From 2-12-FULL-60-25 sp964638165 (GTDB lineage Bacteria > Patescibacteriota > Patescibacteriia > 2-12-FULL-60-25), in the NCBI GenBank assembly GCA_964638165.1, contig CAZWYJ010000012.1, positions 1 to 20,603 on the forward strand: DNA of 20,603 nt. Reading direction: 5' to 3'. The notes beneath the pieces were generated by a model that saw nothing but the letters and a program-made list of their open reading frames with translations, made no database searches and had not been told where the DNA came from. Positions 14,009 to 20,603 of the stretch are shown here, piece by piece (position 1 is the first letter of the stretch; each line of letters starts with the position of its first letter). Made by a program: the position numbers and the translations under genes.

Positions 14009-16009
14009 TCACGATGAAGGTTGCGACATTTCCACGCGCCGAACCTCGCCGGTTTCGCCGTTCATCCATACCCGATCGCCAATCTGAATGCCTTCGCGCG
14101 CAAGATTAACACTCGTGACCACTGGAATATGCTGCTCTCGTGCAAGAATGGAAAGATGGGACAAGACGCCTCCATGCGACCCGACGATCCCTCCGATCTC
14201 TCCGAAACACCCAGCGAGATCTGGCGTAAGCATGTCCGTATAGAAAATTTTTACGCCTTCGGGAGAGTGCTCCATGGTATCGCGCGTTACGAGTACGCCT
14301 TCAGCAATACCAGCAGAAACGCCCTTTGGTCGCTCTCGATCTTCCGAGATGAAGACATTTGTTAAGCGCGGCGGGAACGCGCATGATAGGCACGGAGAAC
14401 GATCCTGCGCGAGATTTTTCTCTGCGGACAATCGTTTCCTTTCATACTCTTCAATCGTTAAGCGCCCATCAGACGATCCGATCGCCCGACGGAAGGCATT
14501 GAGATACCCCACCGTCAGCCTGCGCCCTTGCTCGCACAGATCATCAAAAGCCACGGCCTGCTCCAGCGATGGGCGTAGCGTCTCTTTTTTCCAGCCAGCT
14601 AGATTTTTCCACCATGCATCAAGATCCGTATCGTCACCATAGACGGGTTGGCGCGCCATAAACGGATCTACGTCAGAAATTTCCAACCCATTCCCCTCCC
14701 AAGAACCGTTCTCGTCTCCAAAATGATGTTCAAAGAATGTTCGGCGGAGCGAAGAGCTCAAGATACGGACGGCTGAAGCCTGAAATGGCTTCAGGATCGC
14801 ATCCAGACGATGGAGCGATGCTCCAGCAATGAGATTGATGTCAAAAATGAGGGCATACGCTTTGTCGAATGCACTCCATACCTCTTTTACCGTTCCTAAT
14901 GTGGGGATGTTCTTCTGCGCTACTTCTATGCGTTCAACATACAACTGGATGTCCGTCACCTTCATCCCCCGGAGCGCCCGGCGATTCTTCACGGTGCGTA
15001 GCCACCCTTTCCATGATGTCCATTCCGGCTTGAGCGCATGCTTCCCAAAGTAGCTATGCGACGGAAAGAGCGACTTCAGCTCTTCTTCGCGGTCGACGTA
15101 TAACCAGCCACCGATCATCCGAAAAATATCGCGCGGCTCAAAATCGATACCGTGCGCACGGTAGGCACGCTGAATCGGACCATTTGGCCCATAGAGTCGG
15201 CGGAGCAAGGATAGCGTAAACGACGTGGGGCGCGGAGCGACTTCGCTGACCTCGGTTTGCTCATAGAGAAACGGCTTGCCTGCCGGAAGAACGCGGTCGA
15301 GATATAAGAGGCTCTGGTAGGCATCTGGAGAGATCGTGGTGATAGGACGGGCCTGCAAAAGATACAGCTCCCCGTCTTTCAAGCACCACTCGATATCCTG
15401 CGGATGACCGAAAGCCTCTTCAATCCTGCAGAAATCGGGAGCGATTTGATCCAGCGAGTCTTTCCATTTTGGAAATGGTTCGGTCCAATACCACTCAACC
15501 GCAGACGGTTTCACCTGCCCGGATACCAGTACGTCGCCGATGCCTCGATGATATTCGATCAGCATCTGGCGACGGACAGCAGGATGGCGCGTAAATGCCA
15601 CGCCTGAAACATCGGCTTGAACGTACTCCTGAATGATCACGGAGAAACGGGAGATATCACCATTCAAGAATGTCCGCGCATGAAGAACAATGTCGTCAAT
15701 CGCCTGCGGGATCTCCCGCCTTGCCACATCGAGAATTGTTTTAAACTGACCCGCGAACGATTCATCCATCCCGTCTTCGATCATCGCAGCCGAACGGATG
15801 GCGTATGAGCTTCCTGATAAAACTACCTCTACTTCTTCTGCAATAGCCACACGAATCTCCGGCGTCATGTCCCTGACCACGGAGCACGGGAGAACCACGA
15901 AATCCGGCACCCGAAAGCCAAGGCGTTTCAATGAATCGAGATTGCGGGCCTTGAGTCCGACATCATTGAGATGCGCACCGATCTCCTCACTCTTCACGAT
16001 ATACGTCAT
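14009..16009 (-). CDS. PEP-synthase-like enzyme: ATP-binding domain plus phospho-His swivel domain, no PEP/pyruvate barrel
   Basis: This 666-residue product has an N-terminal PEP/pyruvate-binding ATP-grasp domain: GLKARNLDSLKRLGF..P (19-35), SSYAIRSAAMIEDG (67-80), SFAGQFKT, VQADVSGVAFTRHPA and QDIEWCLKDGELYLLQARPIT (204-224). The C-terminal PEP-utilising mobile domain reads GGIVGSHGGVLSHLSILA, with the phospho-acceptor His at 618 and HIPVV after it. The middle (about 235-540) is unfamiliar. The TIM-barrel domain of true PEP synthase or PPDK is missing, so the layout is like rifampin phosphotransferase and related dikinases. The substrate cannot be told. The ATG overlaps the stop of the rhodanese gene (ATATGA), showing translational coupling. 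An ATG at 16036 would overlap 31 nt and is less likely. Confidence 0.86.
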   Translation of the reverse strand: MTYIVKSEEIGAHLNDVGLKARNLDSLKRLGFRVPDFVVLPCSVVRDMTPEIRVAIAEEVEVVLSGSSYAIRSAAMIEDGMDESFAGQFKTILDVARREIPQAIDDIVLHARTFLNGDISRFSVIIQEYVQADVSGVAFTRHPAVRRQMLIEYHRGIGDVLVSGQVKPSAVEWYWTEPFPKWKDSLDQIAPDFCRIEEAFGHPQDIEWCLKDGELYLLQARPITTISPDAYQSLLYLDRVLPAGKPFLYEQTEVSEVAPRPTSFTLSLLRRLYGPNGPIQRAYRAHGIDFEPRDIFRMIGGWLYVDREEELKSLFPSHSYFGKHALKPEWTSWKGWLRTVKNRRALRGMKVTDIQLYVERIEVAQKNIPTLGTVKEVWSAFDKAYALIFDINLIAGASLHRLDAILKPFQASAVRILSSSLRRTFFEHHFGDENGSWEGNGLEISDVDPFMARQPVYGDDTDLDAWWKNLAGWKKETLRPSLEQAVAFDDLCEQGRRLTVGYLNAFRRAIGSSDGRLTIEEYERKRLSAEKNLAQDRSPCLSCAFPPRLTNVFISEDRERPKGVSAGIAEGVLVTRDTMEHSPEGVKIFYTDMLTPDLAGCFGEIGGIVGSHGGVLSHLSILAREQHIPVVTSVNLAREGIQIGDRVWMNGETGEVRRVEMSQPSS

Positions 16010-17553
16010 ATCCCGGACCGCGTATTGAGGAGCCATGGCTCGATGAAACGGCCGAGGAATGTCCGTCCGCGGCGTTCCAGTTCCACCCCTGTCAATTTTG
16101 CATCAAAACAGCTGATATAGTCATCGCAGACGGTAATAACCTGCGCGGATGCGGACGTTTGCGCAAATACGTCTTCGAGATTAACGCTCGGCGTGGACAT
16201 GAGCGGGATACTGAAGCTTCCGGGGATGTGCCACTTTTTATACACGCTCGGCGCTCGCGTATCCACAAGTACCGCACCCTGCGCCAGACTCTTCTTGACC
16301 CCGTCTAGCGTGATCACGCGCCGATACCGATCCTCCTTGTACACTGAAAGAAAGTTCACCTCGCCGTCCCAGTGCCCATCCGCTGCCACCCATCCGCTTG
16401 CGCCTTCTTCGATGTATCGGGCATAGATTTTTTTCGTGCGGAGAAATTCCGCCACTTCCTTTCCGCGCAAACCCGACCAGCAGTAGACCATCACAGGACG
16501 ATCCGTTGGCAGCTCGATCCATCTCCCGGCCTTCAAGTCTGCAAAACGGATATGCGTCGCGCCAGGGAAACGCCCGTACTCATACTCAAGATCCTCGCGC
16601 GCATCCAAAACCAGATAGTCCGTCTGGTTGCTATCCAACATTGCCTGAAACTCCTTATTGGTGATTTTAAGTACCGCCCACGCTGGAGACTCGACCTGCA
16701 CTGGTTGCTGTTCCCGCACACCACTCGCCGATTGGCCAAGGACGCGCACGATCGAACGATCGACCCGGATCGGACTTCCGGTCTTCGCATCAATGAGCAC
16801 ATCCATCAGCACCCCGTAACGCGTCACAACACCCCCTTCGAATAGCGTTAATTCAAGCGAGGTCCTTACATCATCAATGCGCTGCATTTTTGCAATACGA
16901 ATATCCGTCACGTCCTTGTACCACGCCTCAAAAGTTTCGATTGGAACCGATTGCTTGGACATGGCGTACGCGTCTTCAAAATTATGAGAAGCGATAGCCT
17001 GATAGTAATTAATGATGAAGCTCTTCACCGAGTCCGGTGAGGTTCTCGCTCCCATGAAAGATGACGTCCCCAATCCAAACGTCAACTGATCAAGAGTATC
17101 ACCAGGATGAACGGATGAAGCAGAGGCAGGGATGAGATCAATAGATGAGTCAAGAATGGACTCTGGCACAAAAGCCGTGGTGGCGGTCGAAGCATCTTGT
17201 CGGTTTTGAATACTCCCCATACTCCAGCGCGTCATCGAGTCCCATTGGATATAGCGCCCGTAGATCCACGCGCCACCGCCTGACAGAATGAGAATACCAG
17301 CGCCGACACTGATCCAAAAAACGAGACGTTTTCGCCCAACTAAACGCTGGCGAAGAAAACGGTAGGCGGCGGCGCTCATGGCGGAGAGGAAGATGAAGGC
17401 GATGCCGAAAAACTGCGCAATACTTGATGCGACGTTGAAGACGAAATCCGGCGCAGGTAGCGCCTTCGCCTGCTGAACCGAACACAAAAAGACCGTAACA
17501 AGAACAATTGGCCATTGGAGATATCGAGTGGCTTTGCGTGACATGGTGGGCAT
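16006..17553 (-). CDS. Membrane-anchored protein with two rhodanese domains
   Basis: The 515 residues comprise an N-terminal signal/anchor (about 12-32), two further hydrophobic segments (about 46-66 and 78-98) and a linker. A region resembling the NTF2/SnoaL-type fold (about 172-275, SVKSFIINYYQAIASHNFEDA) follows. Rhodanese domain 1 (about 297-395) carries an intact loop CWSGLR with Cys358. Rhodanese domain 2 (about 413-505, AVLVDTRAPSVYKKWHIPG) has CDDYISC with no Arg at the loop end, so it is probably degenerate. Rhodaneses move sulfane sulfur or serve as sulfur carriers; the extracytoplasmic side is likely, given the anchors. A start at M4 (17544) is possible, because AAAGG is only 2 nt from the first ATG and 11 nt from the second. 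The PEP-synthase-like gene follows with a 4-nt overlap. Confidence 0.86.
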   Translation of the reverse strand: MPTMSRKATRYLQWPIVLVTVFLCSVQQAKALPAPDFVFNVASSIAQFFGIAFIFLSAMSAAAYRFLRQRLVGRKRLVFWISVGAGILILSGGGAWIYGRYIQWDSMTRWSMGSIQNRQDASTATTAFVPESILDSSIDLIPASASSVHPGDTLDQLTFGLGTSSFMGARTSPDSVKSFIINYYQAIASHNFEDAYAMSKQSVPIETFEAWYKDVTDIRIAKMQRIDDVRTSLELTLFEGGVVTRYGVLMDVLIDAKTGSPIRVDRSIVRVLGQSASGVREQQPVQVESPAWAVLKITNKEFQAMLDSNQTDYLVLDAREDLEYEYGRFPGATHIRFADLKAGRWIELPTDRPVMVYCWSGLRGKEVAEFLRTKKIYARYIEEGASGWVAADGHWDGEVNFLSVYKEDRYRRVITLDGVKKSLAQGAVLVDTRAPSVYKKWHIPGSFSIPLMSTPSVNLEDVFAQTSASAQVITVCDDYISCFDAKLTGVELERRGRTFLGRFIEPWLLNTRSGI

Positions 17554-17575
17554 ATCCTTTGTCCCAAGGATAGCC
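17548..17575 (-). promoter_or_regulatory. Hairpin hiding the ribosome-binding site and start codon of the rhodanese gene
   Basis: On the minus strand ATCCTT, loop GGGACA, AAGGAT forms a 6-7 bp stem, extended by GGC/GCC across a small bulge. It contains the only AAAGGA and the first ATG, so translation may depend on opening the stem. Confidence 0.4.
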
Positions 17576-17606
17576 GTGCAACGGGAGAATGGCTAGTTGA
17601 GAAGAT

Positions 17607-17653
17607 GTCTGAACCAGGTTTTTCAGGATCAGAGGATTAGCAGGATTGAAAAA
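17607..17653 (+). repeat. CTGAACCA/GGATT repeat, copy 1
   Basis: It starts GTCTGAACCAGG, then has GG-T/A-TT steps at 9, 8 and 9 nt, and ends GGATTGAAAAA. Copies 2 and 3 lie in opposite orientation at 18879-18936 and 18967-19015. It fills most of the space between the VanW gene and the rhodanese gene. Confidence 0.75.
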
Positions 17654-17656
17654 TAT

Positions 17657-18556
17657 TCACATCTTTATAACCGTATGACCGTCTTCACGTAATGTCTTCT
17701 CGCTGACGTGGTATAGGACCGGTGCAAGATTTGTCACGATAAGCTCACTCTTTAATTGGTGATTACGCAGCCTGCTTACCCGCCACAGGCGATTATAGCG
17801 ATACCAGCGTTTCTGCCATTTCACAAAACAATGGTCCGTCTCTCTGATCCGATACCCCTCGCAATGAGGACTCGTCGTGCGGAGCTCGCCGAAGAGCTTC
17901 TCCTTGGTCAGCCAGAGTTTTATTTGAATCGGGGTCTTACCCGTATTTCTCACCTTGAGATCGACAAAATTGTACAGGATTGTAGCACCGCTCCCAAAAG
18001 GAATCGTGCGGCCGGAGTCCGGAAAGACATCGAGCGAATGATGGTATCGTTCGAGGATGTCGAACGGCCCATGCAAAAACATCCAATGCAACAAGTTCGA
18101 CAGCTGACACAGCCCTCCGCCCAAACCTTCGATCACTTTCCCTCGAGAGAGCAGCATACCGTCTACGAATCCCCTGCGACGCGAAGGCCTTCCGACTAAC
18201 GTCCACAATGAAAATACCTCGCCCGGCCGTATGACCACATCGGTGATCGTTGCAATAGCCGCTTCGAGATTCTTGACCTTATTCAGTTGCAACCGCGAAT
18301 CCGTTGTCCCAAGCTTGCGCAAAAGAATAGATGAGTGGCGATACAGTCTATGTGGCAACGGCTCTTTTGACTTCCGGCGCGCGATGCCCCTATTCAACGC
18401 ATGCCGAGCAGACGTTCCGAGTTGGCGCGTAAATAAAATTGCGGGCTTGATCCGCGGAAAACGAATGGAAAATGGGACACGCGGCTTTACGGCATTCGAA
18501 GCCGTGAAGCGTTCGCGTATGTCCTGAAGCGCAGCCTGGGAGATAGCATGGGGCAT
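17657..18556 (-). CDS. VanW family protein
   Basis: The 299 residues match the VanW family. The core at about 75-215 has RHSSILLRKLGTTD, IRPGEVFSLWTLVGRPS, RRGFVDGMLLSRGKVIEGLGGGLCQLSN, LERYHHSLDVFPDSGRTIPFG and TILYNFVDLKVRN. VanW accompanies some vancomycin-resistance clusters but its biochemical role is unknown. The domain is widespread in bacteria without resistance, often in cell-envelope proteins. No resistance genes (ligase, dehydrogenase, dipeptidase) are nearby, so a resistance role should not be inferred. No signal peptide is evident; the N-terminal 60 residues are basic. The ATG at 18556 is the only in-frame start after the upstream stop at 18628-18626. It has no Shine-Dalgarno, and its start codon lies between CATGGGG and CCCCATG arms. 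Confidence 0.9.
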   Translation of the reverse strand: MPHAISQAALQDIRERFTASNAVKPRVPFSIRFPRIKPAILFTRQLGTSARHALNRGIARRKSKEPLPHRLYRHSSILLRKLGTTDSRLQLNKVKNLEAAIATITDVVIRPGEVFSLWTLVGRPSRRRGFVDGMLLSRGKVIEGLGGGLCQLSNLLHWMFLHGPFDILERYHHSLDVFPDSGRTIPFGSGATILYNFVDLKVRNTGKTPIQIKLWLTKEKLFGELRTTSPHCEGYRIRETDHCFVKWQKRWYRYNRLWRVSRLRNHQLKSELIVTNLAPVLYHVSEKTLREDGHTVIKM

Positions 18557-18570
18557 GGAGGATGTCTGTT

Positions 18571-18606
18571 TTACCCCATGATAAAGATGCCTTTCTCTCG
18601 CATCAT
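18571..18606 (-). other. Possible 11-codon upstream ORF in the VanW leader
   Basis: ATG ATG CGA ... ATG GGG TAA on the minus strand (MMREKGIFIMG) ends 14 nt before the VanW start and is in another frame. There is only a GGAG directly abutting the ATG. It may be fortuitous. Confidence 0.2.
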
Positions 18607-18624
18607 CTCCGAGGTTTGAAGAAG

Positions 18625-18633
18625 ATTATATCA
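18625..18633 (-). promoter_or_regulatory. Extended -10 promoter of the VanW gene
   Basis: TGA-TATAAT on the minus strand: a perfect -10 box with an extended TGn. No clear -35. The predicted leader is about 62 nt. Confidence 0.55.
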
Positions 18634-18716
18634 TACCCGTCTCCCATCTCTTATCGGATCCATCTTCACGTTTCCGAACGAAAAAAACGTGGGATATTTT
18701 GCTTATGGCCCCGAAC

Positions 18717-18745
18717 TTGAAAAAATCCGCTCTCTCGTGTAGGAT
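18717..18745 (+). promoter_or_regulatory. Promoter of tRNA-Trp
   Basis: TTGAAA (18717-18722), 17 nt, TAGGAT (18740-18745). It ends 22 nt before the mature tRNA 5' end. Confidence 0.5.
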
Positions 18746-18767
18746 CTTGGCACGATAAAAGAGCCAC

Positions 18768-18841
18768 GGGGGCATCGTATAATGGTAGTACAACGGTCTC
18801 CAAAACCGTTAGCGTAGGTTCGATTCCTGCTGCCCCTGCCA
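18768..18841 (+). tRNA. trnW: tRNA-Trp, anticodon CCA
   Basis: Full cloverleaf of 74 nt. Acceptor GGGGGCA / TGCCCCT (first pair G-U), D-stem GTAT/GTAC, anticodon stem ACGGT/ACCGT with loop CTCCAAA (anticodon CCA), T-arm GTAGG TTCGATT CCTGC, discriminator G, CCA encoded at 18839-18841. An open frame on the opposite strand (AGAAGIEPTLTV...) is the familiar antisense artefact of tRNA genes. Confidence 0.96.
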
Positions 18842-18849
18842 GAAAAAAT

Positions 18850-18877
18850 ATCCTTGAAAGAGGATGTTTTTTATTTT
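18850..18877 (+). terminator. Rho-independent terminator of tRNA-Trp
   Basis: ATCCT, loop TGAAAG, AGGAT, then GTTTTTTATTTT. The short stem with a strong T-run begins 9 nt after the CCA end. Confidence 0.75.
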
Positions 18878-18878
18878 G

Positions 18879-18936
18879 CTGAACCAGTCGTTTTTCAATC
18901 CTGCTAATCCTTATCATCCTGAAAATCCTGGTTCAG
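18879..18936 (-). repeat. CTGAACCA/GGATT repeat, copy 2, bounded by CTGAACCAG inverted ends
   Basis: On the minus strand: CTGAACCAGGATTTTCAGG, then GGATT steps, GGATTGAAAAA, closely matching copy 1. In this copy a second CTGAACCAG at 18879-18887 makes a 9-bp terminal inverted repeat with 18928-18936. Confidence 0.75.
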
Positions 18937-18966
18937 ACAACAGGAATATGCCACAAAAACGGACTC

Positions 18967-19015
18967 CTTATGATAATCATGAAAATCCTTTAATCACGCA
19001 AATCATGGTTCAGAC
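18967..19015 (-). repeat. CTGAACCA/GGATT repeat, copy 3
   Basis: On the minus strand: GTCTGAACCATGATTTGCG, then GATT steps at 9, 8 and 9 nt. The rfbD stop TGA (19005-19003) is the TGA of ACCATGATT inside this repeat. Confidence 0.75.
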
Positions 19016-19896
19016 GTTTGTCCCCCGCCCGCGACAAATCTCCTCACCCCGTCCTGCCAATCCGGCATGGGAGGGAGTTTTGTGTTTCGTAACACGGATA
19101 CCGGCTCGATATGCGCCTTGCGCGGAAAGTCCTCGAGAGAGGCGCGTGCGATCGGGACATTCAGCCCCTTTGCACCTAAGACGGTCTTGGCGAAGTCATG
19201 GCGCGAGCAGGAACCATTCCCTGTTGCATGGTAGATGCCATTCGGAACCTTGGACGCGAGCATGAAGACGATGCGATCCGCGAGGTCGTCTACGAACGTG
19301 GGGCTGCCGATTTCATCGTCCACGATGCGAAGCGTCTCCCCTGCCTCGGCCTTGGCGATAACCTTTCCCACGAAGTTCCGCGACCCCTCACCGAAGAGCC
19401 AGGATGTCCGAATGAGGTACCCGACTGGACTCGTTCGCTTGAACGCAGATCCATCCAATCCTCCGAATGATTCAATTATGTATTCTTCGCCCAAGCGCTT
19501 GCTCGCGCCGTAGGCGTTCATGGGCTCATGCGGAATCACGGATTCTTCCACGCCCTCAAGAGGCGTACCGCGGAAAACGTAGTCCGTGGAAATTTGCACG
19601 AGCCCGATACCGCGCGTCACGCAGGCCTCTGCAAGTAATCGGACCGCTGTGCCATTCAAGAGATCGGCAAGCGCGCGACCTTCCGGCGTTTCCGCGCCCT
19701 CAACATCCGTCATGGCCGCGGCATTGATGACGCATGTCGGCTGCACACGATCGAGTGCGGACGCAATGCTCTCCGCATTCGTGATATCAATCTCATCTCG
19801 GTCCATGCCGACGAGATCAGTACCCGCAATACGTGCACGCATAAGCGAAGACCCGAGAAGACCAGCGGAACCAATGACGAGGATCTTAGGCTTCAT
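19003..19896 (-). CDS. rfbD: dTDP-4-dehydrorhamnose reductase
   Basis: RfbD/RmlD reduces dTDP-4-dehydro-L-rhamnose to dTDP-L-rhamnose, the last step of the pathway. From the chosen ATG it has 297 residues: Rossmann motif GSAGLLGSSL near the N-terminus, INAAAMTDVEGAE, ISTDYVFRGT, catalytic YGASK, LIRTSWLFGEGSRNFV, and GIYHATGNGSCS. The start at 19896 gives MKPKILVIGSAG, the usual beginning, and overlaps the rfbC stop by 11 nt, so the two are translationally coupled. An upstream start at 19950 would overlap rfbC by 65 nt and is not needed. The last residues (TSEP) and the stop come from a repeat copy. The product probably feeds surface polysaccharide. Confidence 0.95.
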   Translation of the reverse strand: MKPKILVIGSAGLLGSSLMRARIAGTDLVGMDRDEIDITNAESIASALDRVQPTCVINAAAMTDVEGAETPEGRALADLLNGTAVRLLAEACVTRGIGLVQISTDYVFRGTPLEGVEESVIPHEPMNAYGASKRLGEEYIIESFGGLDGSAFKRTSPVGYLIRTSWLFGEGSRNFVGKVIAKAEAGETLRIVDDEIGSPTFVDDLADRIVFMLASKVPNGIYHATGNGSCSRHDFAKTVLGAKGLNVPIARASLEDFPRKAHIEPVSVLRNTKLPPMPDWQDGVRRFVAGGGQTSEP

Positions 19897-20458
19897 AGGT
19901 AAAAATGTTCGAGACGTCTTCAAGGAGAGGAAGGTCGAGATCCTTCGCACCGATGATGAACGCGGAGGGGTCCAAACCCGTTACCGCCTTCCAGTCGATT
20001 GCGAGCGCCTGATCATCCCAGCGCAACCCGCTCTCTGATTCCGGATACCACTCGTCGGAAACCTTATACTGGAACTCCGTCCCCTCTTCCAGCGCAACGA
20101 ATCCGTGTGCAAAACCCTGCGGGATGAAGATCTGGTGGCGGTTTTCGGCGGAGAGCAGAATCGCGAGATGCTTGCCAAAGGCTGGAGATCCAACGCGAAG
20201 ATCCACGATCACATCCACGGCAGATCCGTGAGATACGGAGACAAGCTTGGCTTGCGCATGAGGCGGACGCTGAAAGTGCAGGCCGCGAAGCACACCCTTA
20301 TGCGAGATCGAATGATTATCCTGCACGAAGACATCGCGAATGCCCGCTTCGTGGAATGCGCTCTGTTTGAATGCTTCAAAAAAAAGCCCGCGATCATCCG
20401 GGAAGACGCGCGGTTCAATCAGGAAGACGCCGGGGAGCTCAAGTGGAGTAATCTTCAT
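19886..20458 (-). CDS. rfbC: dTDP-4-dehydrorhamnose 3,5-epimerase
   Basis: RfbC/RmlC epimerises dTDP-4-dehydro-6-deoxy-glucose at C3 and C5. From the chosen ATG it has 190 residues with the cupin-fold signatures RVFPDDRGLFFE, FVQDNHSISHKGVLRGLHFQ (the His and the Arg-Gly-Leu-His region shape the active site), VDVIVDLRVGSPAFG, IPQGFAHGFVAL (catalytic His/Tyr region) and YKVSDEWYPESE. A start at 20494 (TTG) would coincide with a -35 box, TTGACG. The ATG at 20458 gives the family-typical MKITPLELPGVFLIEP and lies 8 nt after the -10 box, so the transcript is leaderless. rfbD follows. rfbA and rfbB are not in this window. Confidence 0.95.
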   Translation of the reverse strand: MKITPLELPGVFLIEPRVFPDDRGLFFEAFKQSAFHEAGIRDVFVQDNHSISHKGVLRGLHFQRPPHAQAKLVSVSHGSAVDVIVDLRVGSPAFGKHLAILLSAENRHQIFIPQGFAHGFVALEEGTEFQYKVSDEWYPESESGLRWDDQALAIDWKAVTGLDPSAFIIGAKDLDLPLLEDVSNIFTYEA

Positions 20459-20465
20459 GCGCTGG

Positions 20466-20494
20466 AGGATAGAGTGAATAGGTCGGCACGTCAA
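20466..20494 (-). promoter_or_regulatory. Promoter of rfbC-rfbD (leaderless)
   Basis: Minus strand: TTGACG (20494-20489; 5 of 6), 17-nt spacer, TATCCT (20471-20466; 4 of 6). The ATG at 20458 follows after 7 nt. Confidence 0.6.
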
Positions 20495-20512
20495 TAAGTT
20501 GGAAGTTAGACA

Positions 20513-20569
20513 CCACCAGCAAGCTGGTGGCTTAATGAGTGGGAACTGCCCAGGGGCAGTTGGGTTCCC
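20513..20569. other. Pair of strong hairpins at the right edge, possible mobile-element end or structured RNA
   Basis: Hairpin 1: CCACCAG, loop CAAG, CTGGTGG (20513-20530), followed by CTTAA. Hairpin 2: AACTGCCC AG GGGCAGTT (20544-20561), enclosed by GGGAAC/GTTCCC (20541-20569). There is no T-run after either. Compact hairpins of this sort occur at IS200/IS605-type ends, but no transposase is visible before the window ends. The remaining 34 nt show nothing recognisable. Confidence 0.4.
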
Positions 20570-20603
20570 TGACGGTTAATCGTTAGAAGGTGCCTTGCGC
20601 TTG

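Noticed and set aside
17657..18556. Vancomycin-resistance function for the VanW gene
   Set aside because: No vanH/A/X/R/S genes are nearby, and the VanW domain is common outside resistance clusters.
18667..18691. CACGTTT...AAACGTG inverted repeat as a terminator
   Set aside because: No T-run follows on either strand and no gene ends just before it; the 7-bp arms with an 11-nt loop could be chance.
18666..18917. Open frame antisense to tRNA-Trp (AGAAGIEPTLTVLETV...)
   Set aside because: A well-known artefact: the complement of a tRNA-Trp gene read as protein. The tRNA cloverleaf and terminator explain the sequence.
20492..20494. TTG start for rfbC
   Set aside because: It is the -35 box TTGACG. 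The family N-terminus begins at the ATG at 20458.

Overview
The window looks like a piece of a Candidatus Patescibacteria (CPR) genome, probably a metagenome-assembled scaffold, since it carries a 100-N gap. Evidence: a giant secreted protein with a 'VYL..KRPF' N-terminal module and many Ser/Thr-rich Fn3-like repeats typical of that group; small hypothetical membrane proteins; few Shine-Dalgarno sites; several start codons only 6-14 nt after a -10 box. UGA is used as a stop (rfbD, the rhodanese gene), so the Gracilibacteria/Absconditabacteria code is excluded. GC looks moderate to high (judged by eye). The phylum assignment is inference.

Layout. 1-5137 (-): N-terminal 1712 residues of a giant modular surface protein running off the left edge. 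5238-6374 (-): tgt, with a repeat-derived insertion. 6494-8122 (-): multi-pass membrane protein. 8219-8470 and 8553-8843 (+): two small orphan genes with good promoters. 8993-10021 and 10099-11532 (-): rlmN and a DEAD-box RNA helicase, separated only by a repeat hairpin. 11667-12044 (-): small exported protein. 12410-13294 (+): pyrF, broken by the gap. 13347-13610 (+): VF530/DUF2132 protein. 13751-13951 (+): cold-shock protein. 14009-16009 and 16006-17553 (-): translationally coupled PEP-synthase-like enzyme and membrane-anchored double rhodanese. 17657-18556 (-): VanW-family protein. 18768-18841 (+): tRNA-Trp(CCA). 19003-19896 and 19886-20458 (-): rfbD and rfbC (dTDP-rhamnose synthesis). The right edge has strong hairpins that may be the end of a mobile element.

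Themes. RNA metabolism (tgt, rlmN, DEAD helicase, csp, tRNA) and cell surface (giant Fn3/LRR/lectin-like protein, VanW, rhamnose) dominate.

The most unusual signal is a dispersed family of inverted repeats whose arms are built from tandem 7-nt units, with a different unit sequence at different loci: GGGCGTA-type at 10027-10093 and 13270-13331, GTAGCTA-type at 6383-6498, CGTAGTT-type at 8908-8998. They sit at gene junctions, often supply the TAG stop of the adjacent gene, and a single arm lies in frame inside tgt. A second repeat family (CTGAACCA...GGATT at 9-8-9 nt spacing) flanks the VanW/tRNA segment. Several genes also appear to be transcribed as leaderless or nearly leaderless mRNAs, which corrects four start codons that a longest-ORF rule would misplace, two of them onto -35 boxes.
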